A stretch of DNA of 64,000 nucleotides from Betaproteobacteria bacterium UBA5216 (GCA_002412495.1 DHVE01000059.1:1-64000); one strand, 5' to 3'; shown: positions 45,738 through 56,228, numbered from the stretch's first letter. Numbers and translations are program-made. The notes: a model not told the origin generated them from the letters alone.

Positions 45738-46706
45738 CTACTCGCCGCGGATGCCGGCCTTGCGAATAACCTCGCCCCAGGATTTCAACTGCGCGTTGAT
45801 ACGCGCGGTAAACGCTTCCGGCGTGCTGGTGGCAGGCGTGGAGCCGGTGGCCACCAGTTTGTCGATCACCTCGGGCGATTGAACCGACGCGACCGCCGCC
45901 TTATGCACCGCGTCTATCACGGCGCGCGGTGTGCGTTTAGGCGCGAGCAAACCCTGCCACGGTTCGACTTCGAATTTCGGGATGCCCTGTTCGGCCAGTG
46001 TTGGTACCTCCGGGTACTGCGCCAGACGTTTTTCGGTGGCGACGCCGATCACGGTGATGCGTCCGGTCTTTGCCATCGCAATGCCGGTTTGAATGTTGGC
46101 GAACATCAGCTGCACTTCGTTGCCGACCAGCGCGATTTGCGCGGGTACCGCGCCTTTGTAGGGAACGGAATTGATATCGGTGCCGGTGATGATCTTGAAC
46201 ATCTCGCCCGCGATGTGCGCCGCGCTGCCGCCGCCGGGCAGGCCGAAGTTCAGTTTGCCGGGATTCGCCTTGGCCATGCCGATGAGTTCCTTGATCGACT
46301 TGACCGGCGTCTGGTTGTTGGTGATGACAATCAGCGGCTGTGTGGCGAGCAGCGTGATCGCCTGGAAATCCTCCGCCGTGTTGTAGGGCAGCTTGCTGTG
46401 CAATGCCGGGGTGGTGATGTGCGTGGCGAATGCCAGCAGCAACGTATAGCCGTCGGGCGCCGACTTCGCCACCAGCTCGGTGCCGATGATGCTGTTGCCG
46501 CCGGGGCGGTTGTCAACCACGATCTGCCTGCCCATGAGATCGCTCATTTTCTGTGCCACGATGCGCGCCGTTGAATCGGTGCTGCCGCCGGGCGTTACCG
46601 GCACGACCATGCGGATCGGACGGCTGGGATAGGGCTGTGCATGAGCGCAAGGGATGCCGATTATTGCAAGCGATAATGAGCCGAGCACCCGTATTTTGAT
46701 GACCAT
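45738..46706 (-). CDS. Bug-type periplasmic solute receptor
   Basis: A 322-residue receptor. ATG 46706 has GGAGGAA seven bases upstream. Signal peptide MVIKIRVLGSLSLAIIGIPC. Signatures: VVPVTPGGSTDSTAR and FGLPGGGSAAHIAGE, with Phe-Gly-Leu instead of Tyr-Ala-Ser, and SVPYKGAVPAQIALVGN. It is the last orphan receptor before the oxalate island and has no other gene in its own unit. Confidence 0.88.
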   Translation of the reverse strand: MVIKIRVLGSLSLAIIGIPCAHAQPYPSRPIRMVVPVTPGGSTDSTARIVAQKMSDLMGRQIVVDNRPGGNSIIGTELVAKSAPDGYTLLLAFATHITTPALHSKLPYNTAEDFQAITLLATQPLIVITNNQTPVKSIKELIGMAKANPGKLNFGLPGGGSAAHIAGEMFKIITGTDINSVPYKGAVPAQIALVGNEVQLMFANIQTGIAMAKTGRITVIGVATEKRLAQYPEVPTLAEQGIPKFEVEPWQGLLAPKRTPRAVIDAVHKAAVASVQSPEVIDKLVATGSTPATSTPEAFTARINAQLKSWGEVIRKAGIRGE

Positions 46707-47099
46707 CCATTCCTCCGAATCAGCGTCCGACAGTATGCGGTTGCGTGTGAGGAACGATACTAGATCATTCATCGATGTGCTTGCACGGATACGGGCGCCG
46801 GTTTGATCTGCCGCTAGCCTAGTGCTCTGGTGCATTTGCAAATACCGATAGCACCAATGGCGCCAAAGGTGCCAGCGGCACCTAAAGCGGCGAACTCGCT
46901 GAGCGGTGTAGAGCCGATGGGGCGAGATAGCAAGCCGGGCGCTAGCCGCGAGCCGTTCGATGCCGTCTATCTAGGCTGTTTTGTGCGGAAATGGATGGGC
47001 GTGACTTCAGCGGAACCATTGCTTTCTGGGGAAATTCAAGATTGATTGTCGAAGTTGAAAATAAAACTAAATCGACATTTGAAAAAATGTATTCCGCAA
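46707..47099. other. Intergenic region, no supported gene
   Basis: Nearly 400 bp with no gene I can support. Short open frames here cross low-complexity or repeat-like DNA (for example the ggcgccaaaggtgccagcggcacc segment, which forms short hairpins) and show no family similarity. Part of the 3' end is AT-rich (47045-47095) and could hold the promoter of the downstream RNA candidate. Confidence 0.35.
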
Positions 47100-47234
47100 C
47101 GCAGCAAAACTACTTGATGCGGAGATTGCGAACGCGCATACTTCATCCGTGCCCAGCCAATGGCCGGCACAATCCTCCAAAACCTCCTCCTTTGGTGGAA
47201 TTCAGCGCAATCCTACGGGATTGCGCTTTTTTTT
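47100..47234 (+). ncRNA. Candidate small RNA with a CCUCCUCC loop
   Basis: A structured segment ending in an intrinsic terminator but with no gene in front of it. Positions 47177-47195 form a hairpin, CCAAA pairing with UUUGG around the single-stranded loop ACCUCCUCC, lengthened by further pairs after one mismatch. Loops of this type can pair with Shine-Dalgarno sequences in known small RNAs. The 5' end is not defined. It lies upstream of the sucC promoter. Confidence 0.35.
47204..47234 (+). terminator. Intrinsic terminator
   Basis: Perfect 10-bp arms agcgcaatcc and ggattgcgct around the loop tacg, running directly into eight T residues (47227-47234). This is a textbook Rho-independent terminator on the plus strand. 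No plausible coding gene lies immediately upstream. Confidence 0.8.
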
Positions 47235-47538
47235 GTGCATGTGGAACGTTCTTTGCTCTGCGTATTGTTGCATGGCAGCAATATAATCGCTTGGATTCGG
47301 CCGGCGTGCGGCTCGGCTAAATCGGGATGGTGGCCTCACCGATACTGGGCTACCGGGTTGGCAACCTTGCCCAGGCGTTCGCCCGGGTGGTGCCAGGATT
47401 GCATCTATTACGCGTTCGAGGGTAAGGCGATCCGGCCTTCTTGTTATACTTGCCCGCCCAATAAACCAAAGTCGTTTATTCAATTGGGTTGGGTTGAACT
47501 GGGATTTAATTGGGACTTAGATGGCTAACGGCGTGAAC

Positions 47539-47552
47539 TTGACCACCGTCAA
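47539..47552 (+). promoter_or_regulatory. Crp/Fnr-type box upstream of sucC
   Basis: ttgaccaccgtcaa, extended on both sides to CTTGAC-N4-GTCAAG. A hexamer TAGATT begins at 47576, 30.5 bp from the box centre, close to the class II -10 position. It is 106 bp upstream of the sucC start. The box matches those at 57661, 62869 and 63655. Confidence 0.7.
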
Positions 47553-47644
47553 GGCCCGCGCCGTAACGGCTGTAATAGATTCGCGCTGCCGTTTCATAAC
47601 ACTCGCACGGCGCGCCGCACCGGAGTTTCTTTCAAGAGTTCATC

Positions 47645-48814
47645 ATGAAAATCCACGAATATCAGGCAAAAGAAGTTCTCAGAAAGTTCGGCGTGAAGAC
47701 CCTGCGCAGCGTGCCGTGTTTTTCGGTGGACGAAGCGGCGGCGGCGGGTAAGACTCTCGGCGGCAAGGTGTGGGTGGTGAAGGCACAAATCCATGCGGGC
47801 GGTCGCGGCAAGGGCGGCGGTGTGAAGCTCGCCAAATCGCCTGAGGAATTAAAGACGCTCGCGTCGTCGATCCTCGGCATGCAACTGGTGACGCCGCAAA
47901 CCGGGCCCGAAGGCCAAAAGGTGCGCCGTCTATTGATCGAAGAAGGCGCGGATATCAAAAAAGAATATTACGTGGCAATGGTCACGGACCGTGCTTCGCA
48001 GCGCGTGGTGCTGATGGCCTCCAGCGAAGGCGGCATGGACATCGAGGAAGTCGCACACAAGACGCCGGAAAAAATTCACAAGGTGACCATAGATCCCATG
48101 GTGGGTCTGACCGACGCCCAGGCCGAAGACATCGCGCGCAAGATCGGCATACCCGATGGCTCGCTGGCACAGGCGCGCGATCTGCTGAAATTGCTCTACA
48201 AGGCGTTCGATGAAACCGATGCCTCGTTGGCGGAAATCAACCCGCTGATACTCACGGGCGACGGCTCGGTGATCGCCCTCGATGCCAAAATCAATTTTGA
48301 TGAAAACGCGCTGTTCCGTCACCCGGAAATCGTGGCGCTGCGCGATCTCGATGAAGAAAACCCCGCGGAAATCGAAGCGTCAAAATTTGGCTTGAGCTAC
48401 ATCGAGCTCGACGGCAATATTGGCTGCTTGGTGAACGGCGCGGGGCTGGCGATGGCCACCATGGACATTTGCAAGCTGTATGGCGGATCGCCGGCGAACT
48501 TTCTCGATGTCGGTGGCGGCGCTTCGACGGAGAAAGTGACCGAAGCGTTCAAGATCATGCTGAAAAATCCGTCGCTGAAAGCGATATTGGTGAATATTTT
48601 CGGCGGCATCATGAAGTGCGACGTGATCGCGCAAGGCGTGGTCGAAGCTGCGAGGCAGGTCAAACTGAGTGTGCCGCTGGTGGTGCGTCTTGAAGGCACC
48701 AATGTGGATTTGGGCAAGCAAATACTTGCGGACTCGGGGCTGCCGATACTGTCGGCCAGCAACATGGCGGATGCGGCGCAAAAAGCCGTGGCAGCAGTCA
48801 AGAAGGCAGCGTAA
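47645..48814 (+). CDS. sucC: Succinate-CoA ligase (ADP-forming), beta subunit
   Basis: A 389-residue SucC with the usual [17 protein letters not shown] start, ATP-grasp region ([29 protein letters not shown]), and CoA-side signature [20 protein letters not shown] and [11 protein letters not shown]. It converts succinyl-CoA, ADP and phosphate to succinate, CoA and ATP, or the reverse. Malate-CoA ligase was considered, but the sequence is ordinary SucC. sucD follows after two bases. Here it heads the unit under the box at 47539. Confidence 0.93.
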   Translation: MKIHEYQAKEVLRKFGVKTLRSVPCFSVDEAAAAGKTLGGKVWVVKAQIHAGGRGKGGGVKLAKSPEELKTLASSILGMQLVTPQTGPEGQKVRRLLIEEGADIKKEYYVAMVTDRASQRVVLMASSEGGMDIEEVAHKTPEKIHKVTIDPMVGLTDAQAEDIARKIGIPDGSLAQARDLLKLLYKAFDETDASLAEINPLILTGDGSVIALDAKINFDENALFRHPEIVALRDLDEENPAEIEASKFGLSYIELDGNIGCLVNGAGLAMATMDICKLYGGSPANFLDVGGGASTEKVTEAFKIMLKNPSLKAILVNIFGGIMKCDVIAQGVVEAARQVKLSVPLVVRLEGTNVDLGKQILADSGLPILSASNMADAAQKAVAAVKKAA

Positions 48815-48816
48815 AA

Positions 48817-49695
48817 ATGTCCATACTCATTAATAAAAACACCCGCGTTCTCACGCAAGGCATCACCGGCAAGACCGGCCAGTTTCATACCAAGACCGGC
48901 AAGGAATACGCCAATGGCGCGGCCTGCTACGTCGCCGGCGTGACGCCGAAAAAAGGTGGACAGTCGTACGAAGGGATCCCCATTTTTGAAACTGTCAAGG
49001 AAGCAAAAGCCGCTACCGGCGCCAACGTGTCGGTGATCTACGTGCCGCCGCCGTTTGCCGCCGCCGCGATCGATGAGGCAGTGGAAGCCGACATGGATTT
49101 GGTGATCTGCATTACCGACGGCATACCGGTGCGTGACATGATCCGTACCAAGTACAAAATGCAGGGCAAGCGCACGTTGCTGATCGGGCCGAATTGTCCC
49201 GGCGTAATCACACCCGATGAAATCAAGATTGGCATCATGCCCGGCCATATTCACAAACGCGGGCCGATCGGCGTGTTGTCGCGCTCCGGCACGCTTACGT
49301 ACGAAGCCGTCGGTCAGCTGATGGAAGTGGGCCTGGGTCAATCATCGTGCGTAGGTATCGGCGGCGATCCGGTGAATGGCATGAAGCACATCGACGTGAT
49401 GAAAATGTTCAACGACGATCCGCAAACCGAGGCGGTGGTGATGGTGGGCGAGATTGGCGGCACTGACGAAGAAGATTGCGCGCGCTGGGTGAAGGCGAAC
49501 ATGAAAAAGCCGGTGATCGGATTTATCGCCGGCCTGACCGCGCCCCCCGGCAAACGCATGGGGCATGCCGGTGCGATTATTTCCGGCGGCAAGGGCACGG
49601 CCACGGAAAAGCTGCGGGTTATGGAAGAGTGCGGGATCAAGGTCACGCGCAATCCGGCGGAGATGGGCAAGTTGATGAAGTCGGTTTTGAAGTAA
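48817..49695 (+). CDS. sucD: Succinate-CoA ligase, alpha subunit
   Basis: A 292-residue SucD. CoA-binding Rossmann part: [30 protein letters not shown] and [22 protein letters not shown] follow; the phosphohistidine is H250 in [14 protein letters not shown]. It completes the enzyme with SucC, whose gene ends two bases before it. In the regulon context, succinyl-CoA could help prime oxalate activation by the CoA-transferase. Confidence 0.93.
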   Translation: MSILINKNTRVLTQGITGKTGQFHTKTGKEYANGAACYVAGVTPKKGGQSYEGIPIFETVKEAKAATGANVSVIYVPPPFAAAAIDEAVEADMDLVICITDGIPVRDMIRTKYKMQGKRTLLIGPNCPGVITPDEIKIGIMPGHIHKRGPIGVLSRSGTLTYEAVGQLMEVGLGQSSCVGIGGDPVNGMKHIDVMKMFNDDPQTEAVVMVGEIGGTDEEDCARWVKANMKKPVIGFIAGLTAPPGKRMGHAGAIISGGKGTATEKLRVMEECGIKVTRNPAEMGKLMKSVLK

Positions 49696-49714
49696 GGTTC
49701 AAACGCCTGCGGGT

Positions 49715-49775
49715 TCCCTCCCCTGCAAGGAGAGGGGTAGGGCGAGGATGGGATAATGCTTAAAGACCCCATCCC
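49715..49775. repeat. Dispersed palindromic repeat between sucD and fdhB
   Basis: The region between sucD and the formate dehydrogenase genes contains ctcccctgcaaggagagggg and, at 49746-49774, the arms ggatggg/cccatcc around a 15-bp spacer. Such CT/GA-rich palindromes are commonly multicopy elements. Its position marks the junction between sucCD and the formate genes. Confidence 0.45.
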
Positions 49776-49935
49776 CACGCCAACCTTCCCCCAGAATGGG
49801 AAGGGGCTTCGTAGCAAGACAAGAACAGCGGCACCCCTCCCCGGCATGGCGGGAATACGGCGCGTCCGACGGATGCCGCCGCGCCTTGACCCGGAGCGCT
49901 GATCGTTCAAAGTTGATGGGCATGGAGGGGGTAAG

Positions 49936-51621
49936 TTGGAATCAGTGGCAATCAAGAAAGACCGGGGGAACGGCGGACGCCGCGGCAAACCCAAGGGGCG
50001 GATCGTCGCGCCGGATGCGCTGGCGGACGTGCAAAAGTTGCTCGGCAATGAATCGCGCCGCCGCGATCTCCTGATCGAGCATCTGCACAAAATTCAGGAT
50101 AAGTACGGTCACATCAGCGCCGCGCACATTGCCGCACTCGCGCGCGAAATGAAACTCGCGATGACCGAAGTGTTCGAGACCGCGAGTTTTTATCACCACT
50201 TTGATATTGTGAAAGAAGGCGAAACGCCGCCACCCGCGCTGACCGTGCGCGTGTGTGATTCACTGTCGTGCGAACTCGGTGGCGCGGGCGAACTAATCAC
50301 CGGATTGAGGCGGGCGCTGGGCGATGGCGTGCGCGTGATTCCCGCGCCATGCGTAGGGCGTTGCGAGCAGGCGCCGGTGGCGGTGGTGGGGCAGAACCCG
50401 GTGGCAAACGCCAGTGTGGCGAGTGTGCAAACGCTGGTTGCCGCCAACAAGTCCAGCTGCATGGCGGGCAAATACACCGGCTATGCGGCGTATCGCAACA
50501 AGGGCGGCTACAAGATTGCTGCCGAGTGCCTGGCCAACAAACGCGACGCCGAAGACATCATCAAGACCATGGAGCATTCCGGCCTGCGCGGTTTGGGCGG
50601 CGCGGGATTTTCGGCCGGCCGCAAGTGGCGCATTGTGCGCGGTGAAAAAGGTCCGCGCGTGATGGCGGTCAATATCGACGAAGGCGAGCCGGGCACGTTC
50701 AAGGATCGCTATTACCTTGAGCGCAATCCGCATCGCTTCCTAGAAGGCATGATCATTGCCGCGTGGACGGTACAGATTTCGGAAGTCTACATTTACCTGC
50801 GTGACGAATACGCGGGGGTGCGTGCCATCCTGGAAAAAGAAATCAAGGCACTGCAAAAAAATCCGCCGTGCCCGTTGCCGCCGATTTTCCTGCGGCGCGG
50901 CGCGGGCGCTTATATCTGCGGCGAAGAATCCGCGATGATCGAATCCATCGAAGGCAAGCGCGGCATGCCGCGCTTGCGTCCGCCGTACGTGGCGCAGGTG
51001 GGGCTGTTTGGTTACCCCACGCTGGAGCACAACATGGAGACGCTCTACTGGGTGCGCGACATCCTCGAAAAAGGGGCTGAGTGGTTTGCCTCGAACGGCC
51101 GCAATGGGCGCAAGGGGCTGCGCTCTTTCTCGGTGTCGGGCCGCGTCAAAAAGCCGGGCGTGCATCTCGCGCCAGCGGGCATCACGGTAAAGGAACTGAT
51201 CAGCGAATACTGCGGGGGCATGCTGCCGGGGCACGAGTTTTATGCGTATCTGCCGGGCGGCGCATCGGGCGGCATATTGCCGGCGACCCTGGGCGATATA
51301 CCGCTCGATTTCGACACGCTGAATCAATACGGGTGCTTCATAGGTTCGGCGGCGGTGATTATTTTGTCGGACAAAGACAAAGCCTCCGCGGCTGCAAAAA
51401 ACATCATGAAGTTTTTTGCCGAGGAATCCTGCGGACAATGCACGCCGTGTCGCGTTGGAACGGCCAAGGCATTGAATTTAATGGATAAATCTACTTGGAA
51501 CCAGTCGTTGCTCGAAGAGCTGTCGGGCGCCATGGCGGATGCCTCGATTTGCGGACTGGGGCAGGCCGCGCCAAATCCGATTCGATGCGTGATGAAATAT
51601 TTTCCGAAGGAAATTCAATGA
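49936..51621 (+). CDS. fdhB: NAD-dependent formate dehydrogenase, fused gamma/beta subunit
   Basis: A 561-residue fusion of a NuoE-like and a NuoF-like domain. Residues 30-170: thioredoxin-like 2Fe-2S domain with C107, C112, C139 and C143. Residues about 180-560: NuoF-like, with NADH/FMN motifs GLGGAGFSAGRKW, NIDEGEPGTFKDR, GAGAYICGEESAM, and the 4Fe-4S motif SCGQCTPCR...CGLG. It passes electrons from formate to NAD+. The fused layout matches the FDH1/Fdw type. TTG 49936 has GGAGGGG upstream. Its stop overlaps the alpha-subunit start (ATGA). Confidence 0.9.
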   Translation: MESVAIKKDRGNGGRRGKPKGRIVAPDALADVQKLLGNESRRRDLLIEHLHKIQDKYGHISAAHIAALAREMKLAMTEVFETASFYHHFDIVKEGETPPPALTVRVCDSLSCELGGAGELITGLRRALGDGVRVIPAPCVGRCEQAPVAVVGQNPVANASVASVQTLVAANKSSCMAGKYTGYAAYRNKGGYKIAAECLANKRDAEDIIKTMEHSGLRGLGGAGFSAGRKWRIVRGEKGPRVMAVNIDEGEPGTFKDRYYLERNPHRFLEGMIIAAWTVQISEVYIYLRDEYAGVRAILEKEIKALQKNPPCPLPPIFLRRGAGAYICGEESAMIESIEGKRGMPRLRPPYVAQVGLFGYPTLEHNMETLYWVRDILEKGAEWFASNGRNGRKGLRSFSVSGRVKKPGVHLAPAGITVKELISEYCGGMLPGHEFYAYLPGGASGGILPATLGDIPLDFDTLNQYGCFIGSAAVIILSDKDKASAAAKNIMKFFAEESCGQCTPCRVGTAKALNLMDKSTWNQSLLEELSGAMADASICGLGQAAPNPIRCVMKYFPKEIQ

Positions 51622-54428
51622 CAGCGCATAGCAACGATGAACTGGGCGCGATGCCGATTGAATTCAAACTCAACGGTAAAGACGTAACCGCGCACGCCGG
51701 TGAGACCATCATTCAAGCCGCCCAGCGCCACGGCGTGGAAATCCCGCATCTTTGCTACAAAGAGGGCATGCGCCCCGACGGTAACTGCCGCGCGTGCGTG
51801 GTCGAGGTCAAGGGCGAACGCGTGCTAGCGGCATCGTGCTGCCGCAATCCGTCAAAGGGCATGGAAGTCACCACCGATTCCGAGCGCGCGGTGAAATCAC
51901 AGAAGATGGTGCTGGAATTGCTGCTGTCGGACATGCCGGAAAAACGGCATACGCTGCATTCGGAATTGGATCAGTGGGCCGCCAAGTTGCATATCGGCAG
52001 GCCACGCTTCGAAGCGCGCCATCAGCCGCAAGCGGATTTGTCGCACCACGGCATCGCTGTGAATCTGGATTCGTGCATCCAATGCACGCGTTGCGTGCGC
52101 GCCTGCCGCGAAGAGCAAGTCAACGACGTGATCGGCCTCGCATTTCGCGGTGAACACGCAAAGATTGTGTTCGATATCGATGATGCGATGGGCGACTCGA
52201 CGTGTGTCGCCTGTGGTGAGTGCGTGCAGGCGTGCCCGACCGGCGCGCTGATGCCCGCGCGGGAAGTGGGGTTGGTCAAACCCGACAAGCAGGTGCATTC
52301 CGTGTGCCCGTTCTGTGGCGTTGGCTGTCAGCTCACCTACAACGTCAAGGACAATAAAATCCTGAGTGTGGATGGCCGCGATGGCCCGTCGAACCATAAC
52401 CGCCTGTGCGTGAAGGGGCGCTACGGTTTTGATTATGTGCATCACAAACAGCGGCTCACGAAGCCTCTGATCCGCAAGCCAGGCGTACCCAAGCATGCCG
52501 ACTTCACCATGGATCCGGCGAACCCGCTTGAGTACTTTCGCGAGGCCACATGGGAAGAAGCGCTCGATCTGGCGGCGGGCAAGTTGCGCGAAATTCGCGA
52601 CACCCACGGCAAGGGCGCGCTGGCGGGCTTTGGCTCGGCAAAGGGCAGCAACGAAGAGGCCTACCTGTTTCAGAAGCTCGTACGCACCGGCTTTGGCAGC
52701 AACAACGTCGATCACTGCACGCGGCTATGCCATGCGTCGTCGGTGGCCGCATTGATGGAAGGCGTGGCGTCCGGCGCGGTGTCCAATCAAGTAAGCGATG
52801 TGCAGCACGCAGAGGTGATTTTTCTCATCGGCGCGAATCCGATTTCGAATCACCCGGTGGCGGCGACGTGGATTAAAAACGCGGTGAAAAGAGGCGCGAA
52901 GTTTATCTACGCCGATCCGCGCCGTTCGGAACTCGCGCGTCACGCCACGCATTACCTGCAATTCAAACCCGATACCGATGTGGCGCTGCTCAACGCCATG
53001 ATGCACACGATAGTGCATGAGGGTCTGGTGAACGAAGCGTTTATCGCGTCGCGCACCATCGGCTACGAGGATCTGAAAAAGAACGTCGAAGGCTACAGCC
53101 CCGAAGCGATGGCGCCGCTGTGCGGGATTCCTGCCGAAACGATCAAGGAAGTCGCGCGTCTCTATGCGACATCCAAAGGCTCGATGATTTTGTGGGGCAT
53201 GGGCATTTCGCAGCACGTGCACGGCACCGACAACGCGCGCTGCCTGATCGCGCTGACGCTGATGACCGGGCAGATCGGCAAGCCCGGCTCGGGGTTGCAT
53301 CCACTGCGCGGCCAAAACAATGTGCAGGGCGCATCCGACTCCGGGTTGATTCCGATGTTCCTGCCGGACTACCAGCGCGTGAATATTGATGCGTCACGCG
53401 AGCGGTTTGAAAAATTGTGGGGCGCCACGCTTGATCCGAAGCCGGGCCTCACCGTGGTGGAAATCGTGCACGCCATACTGCATGGCGACATCAACGGCAT
53501 GTACATCATGGGCGAAAACCCGGCGATGTCCGATCCCGATGCGCATCATGCGCGCGAGGCGCTGGCGAAACTCGACATGCTGGTGGTTCAGGAAATCTTC
53601 CTCACCGAAACCTGTTATCACGCCGATGTGATTTTGCCCGCTACCGCATGGCCTGAAAAAGACGGCACCGTAACCAACACCGATCGCATGGTGCAGTTGG
53701 GCCGCAAAGCCATTACCCCGCCAGGCGATGCGAAGCCGGATTTGTGGATCATTCAGGAAATCGCGCGTCGCATGGGCCTTAACTGGAATTACAGCGGCCC
53801 CGCCGATGTGTTCAACGAAATGCGCAAGGGCATGAACAGCATCGCCGGCATTACCTGGGATCGGCTGGAGCGCGAAAGCAGCGTCACCTATCCGTGTGAG
53901 AAGGAAGGTGATCCAGGGCAACCTATTGTTTTTATTGATAAATTTCCAACGCCGACCGGGCGTGCCAAGTTTGTGCCGGCGGACATTATTCCCGCTAACG
54001 AGCGGCCGGACACCGAGTTTCCGTTTGTGCTCATCACCGGCCGGCAACTCGAACACTGGCACACCGGTGCGATGACGCGGCGCGCGTCGGTGCTCGATGC
54101 CATCGAACCCGAGCCGACGGCACTGATACATCCGCTGGATCTGGATGCGCTGGGTGCCAAACCGGGTGATGTGATCAGCGTGGCGTCGCGACGTGGCATC
54201 GTATCGCTTTACGCGCGCGCGGATGACGGGACGCCGCGCGGCGCGGTGTTTATTCCGTTTTGTTTTTATGAAGCGGCGGCGAATCTGTTGACCAATCCCG
54301 CGCTCGATCCGTTCGGCAAGATTCCGGAATTCAAGTATTGCGCGGTGAAAGTGATGAAGGGTGGCGAGCTGACGCCCGTGTCGAGTTATGGCGGCGGGCA
54401 GTCCATGGCCGCTGCCGAGATATCTTAA
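51618..54428 (+). CDS. fdhA: Formate dehydrogenase catalytic (alpha) subunit, Cys type
   Basis: A 936-residue molybdo- or tungstopterin enzyme. N-terminal 2Fe-2S (HLCYKEGMRPDGNCRAC...SCC), His-ligated and two ferredoxin-type 4Fe-4S clusters (CIQCTRCVRAC, CVACGECVQAC), then 4Fe-4S CPFCGVGCQL and pterin domains. The catalytic residue is C371 in DHCTRLCHASSV, where Sec-containing relatives have U. It oxidises formate to CO2 in the cytoplasm and feeds the beta subunit. The start overlaps fdhB by four bases. Size and fusion pattern resemble FDH1 (tungsten) enzymes; the metal is not knowable here. Confidence 0.92.
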   Translation: MTAHSNDELGAMPIEFKLNGKDVTAHAGETIIQAAQRHGVEIPHLCYKEGMRPDGNCRACVVEVKGERVLAASCCRNPSKGMEVTTDSERAVKSQKMVLELLLSDMPEKRHTLHSELDQWAAKLHIGRPRFEARHQPQADLSHHGIAVNLDSCIQCTRCVRACREEQVNDVIGLAFRGEHAKIVFDIDDAMGDSTCVACGECVQACPTGALMPAREVGLVKPDKQVHSVCPFCGVGCQLTYNVKDNKILSVDGRDGPSNHNRLCVKGRYGFDYVHHKQRLTKPLIRKPGVPKHADFTMDPANPLEYFREATWEEALDLAAGKLREIRDTHGKGALAGFGSAKGSNEEAYLFQKLVRTGFGSNNVDHCTRLCHASSVAALMEGVASGAVSNQVSDVQHAEVIFLIGANPISNHPVAATWIKNAVKRGAKFIYADPRRSELARHATHYLQFKPDTDVALLNAMMHTIVHEGLVNEAFIASRTIGYEDLKKNVEGYSPEAMAPLCGIPAETIKEVARLYATSKGSMILWGMGISQHVHGTDNARCLIALTLMTGQIGKPGSGLHPLRGQNNVQGASDSGLIPMFLPDYQRVNIDASRERFEKLWGATLDPKPGLTVVEIVHAILHGDINGMYIMGENPAMSDPDAHHAREALAKLDMLVVQEIFLTETCYHADVILPATAWPEKDGTVTNTDRMVQLGRKAITPPGDAKPDLWIIQEIARRMGLNWNYSGPADVFNEMRKGMNSIAGITWDRLERESSVTYPCEKEGDPGQPIVFIDKFPTPTGRAKFVPADIIPANERPDTEFPFVLITGRQLEHWHTGAMTRRASVLDAIEPEPTALIHPLDLDALGAKPGDVISVASRRGIVSLYARADDGTPRGAVFIPFCFYEAAANLLTNPALDPFGKIPEFKYCAVKVMKGGELTPVSSYGGGQSMAAAEIS

Positions 54429-54455
54429 TAAAAATCGGTTTTCAGGAGAGAGAAA

Positions 54456-56129
54456 ATGGCGTTATCCGATATTGAAATTGCACAAGCAGGCAAGATGATT
54501 CGCGTCAACAAGATCGCTGAAAAACTCGGTATCCCTGACGATCATCTGGTGCCGTACGGTCACTACAAAACCAAGGTGTCCCTCGAATACGTCGATTCGC
54601 TGAAAGACAAAAAAGACGGCAAGCTGATCTTGGTCACCGCTATCAGCCCCACCCCCGCGGGCGAGGGCAAGACCACCACCACGGTGGGATTGGGCGACGC
54701 GCTGAACCACATCGGCAAGAAAGCCGTGATCTGTCTGCGCGAACCGTCGCTGGGCCCGGTGTTTGGCGTCAAGGGCGGCGCGGCGGGCGGCGGTTACGCG
54801 CAGGTGGTGCCGATGGAAGACATCAACCTGCATTTCACCGGCGACTTCGGCGCGATCGGGCTGGCGAACAATCTGCTGTCGGCGATGATCGACAATCACA
54901 TTTCGCACGGCAACGCGCTGGGCATTGATCCGCGCCGCATCACTTGGAAACGCGTGATGGACATGAATGACCGCGCGCTACGCGACATCGTGGTGTCGCT
55001 TGGCGGCACCGCGAACGGGTTTCCGCGCGAAGACGGTTTCGACATCGTGGTGGCTTCCGAAGTGATGGCGATTTTTTGTCTCGCGACTTCGCTCAAGGAT
55101 TTGAAGGAACGCCTCGGCAACATCGTGTTTGGTTATACGCGCGAAGGCAAGGCGCTGCGCGCGCGCGATCTCAAGGCGCATGGCGCGATGACCGTGCTGC
55201 TGAAAGACCAGCTCGCGCCCAATCTGGTGCAGACGCTCGAAAACAATCCGGCGTTCATTCATGGCGGCCCGTTCGCCAATATCGCGCACGGCTGCAACAC
55301 CGTAATAGCCACTAAAACCGCCTTGAAGCTCGCGGACTACGTGGTGACCGAAGCGGGTTTCGGTGCGGACTTGGGCGCGGAAAAATTCCTCGATATCAAG
55401 TGCCGCAAGGCCAACCTGAAACCGGCCGCGGCGGTGGTGGTGGCCACGGTGCGCGCGCTGAAACACCACGGCGGCGTGGCCAAAGATCAATTGAGCGTGG
55501 AAAACGTCGATGCCTTGGCCAAGGGCATGGTCAATCTCGAGCGCCACGTGAACAACGTGAAAAACGTGTATGGGATACCGTGCGTGGTGTCGATCAACCG
55601 CTTTACCGCGGATACCGAAGCTGAAATGAAGTTGCTGACCGAGCGAGTCGAAAAACTCGGCGTGAAAGTGGTGGTGGCCAATCACTGGGCCGAAGGCGGC
55701 AAGGGTGCGGCGAATCTGGCGAAGATTGTGGTCGATCTGTGCGAGCAGAAATCCAGTCCCACGTTTGTGTATGAAGACAACGACTCCCTGTGGGAGAAGA
55801 TGAAAAAAATCGCCACCAAGGTTTATGGCGCAGCCGATATTTCCGCCGATTCCAAAATTCGCAACCGTATCAAGGAATTGCAGGAAAGCGGCTACGGGCA
55901 CTATCCGGTGTGCGTGGCAAAAACGCAGTCGTCTTTTTCGACGGATGCCAACGTGCGCGGCGCGCCATCGGGGCATATGGTCAACATTCGCGAAGTGCGT
56001 TTGTCGGCGGGCGCGGAGTTCATCGTGATGATCTGCGGTGACATCATGACCATGCCGGGGCTGCCGAAGATTCCGTCCGCGGAGAAAATAGATTTGACGG
56101 ACGACGGCAAGGTGGTAGGTTTGTTCTAG
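54456..56129 (+). CDS. fhs: Formate-tetrahydrofolate ligase
   Basis: A 557-residue monofunctional enzyme. The P-loop is T66[10 protein letters not shown]; other conserved segments include [31 protein letters not shown] and [13 protein letters not shown]. It makes 10-formyltetrahydrofolate from formate, ATP and THF, feeding C1 assimilation. RBS CAGGAGAG; it starts 27 bp after fdhA. In this operon it gives formate released from oxalate an anabolic exit beside its oxidation. Confidence 0.94.
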   Translation: MALSDIEIAQAGKMIRVNKIAEKLGIPDDHLVPYGHYKTKVSLEYVDSLKDKKDGKLILVTAISPTPAGEGKTTTTVGLGDALNHIGKKAVICLREPSLGPVFGVKGGAAGGGYAQVVPMEDINLHFTGDFGAIGLANNLLSAMIDNHISHGNALGIDPRRITWKRVMDMNDRALRDIVVSLGGTANGFPREDGFDIVVASEVMAIFCLATSLKDLKERLGNIVFGYTREGKALRARDLKAHGAMTVLLKDQLAPNLVQTLENNPAFIHGGPFANIAHGCNTVIATKTALKLADYVVTEAGFGADLGAEKFLDIKCRKANLKPAAAVVVATVRALKHHGGVAKDQLSVENVDALAKGMVNLERHVNNVKNVYGIPCVVSINRFTADTEAEMKLLTERVEKLGVKVVVANHWAEGGKGAANLAKIVVDLCEQKSSPTFVYEDNDSLWEKMKKIATKVYGAADISADSKIRNRIKELQESGYGHYPVCVAKTQSSFSTDANVRGAPSGHMVNIREVRLSAGAEFIVMICGDIMTMPGLPKIPSAEKIDLTDDGKVVGLF

Positions 56130-56199
56130 AATTTAAGCTATTGTTATTTAAAATAAAAAATGAATGGCCGCTGCTTGCGAAGCATGGCGGTTGTTCGAG

Positions 56200-56228
56200 G
56201 CCCGCGAGCGCGTGTATAGTTCGCGGGC
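56200..56228 (+). promoter_or_regulatory. Structured leader upstream of the TerC-family gene
   Basis: Between fhs and the TerC-family gene, gcccgcga (56200-56207) pairs perfectly with tcgcgggc (56221-56228). Smaller hairpins flank it (ccgctgcttgcgaagcatggcgg upstream and gccgcgcgcaacgtgcggc downstream). A yybP-ykoY Mn riboswitch was considered because some TerC genes have one, but the conserved loop sequences are not evident. Confidence 0.4.

Noticed and set aside
46991..47320. A protein-coding gene upstream of sucC
   Set aside because: The open frame runs through the perfect terminator at 47204-47234 and its residues resemble no family.
47645..49695. Malate-CoA ligase (mtkAB) of the serine cycle
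   Set aside because: The proteins have the typical SucC and SucD sequences and lengths, and the sucCD-TerC neighbourhood fits; no other serine-cycle gene is present.
51618..54428. Selenocysteine in the formate dehydrogenase
   Set aside because: Codon 371 is TGC, not TGA, and no SECIS-like hairpin is needed there.
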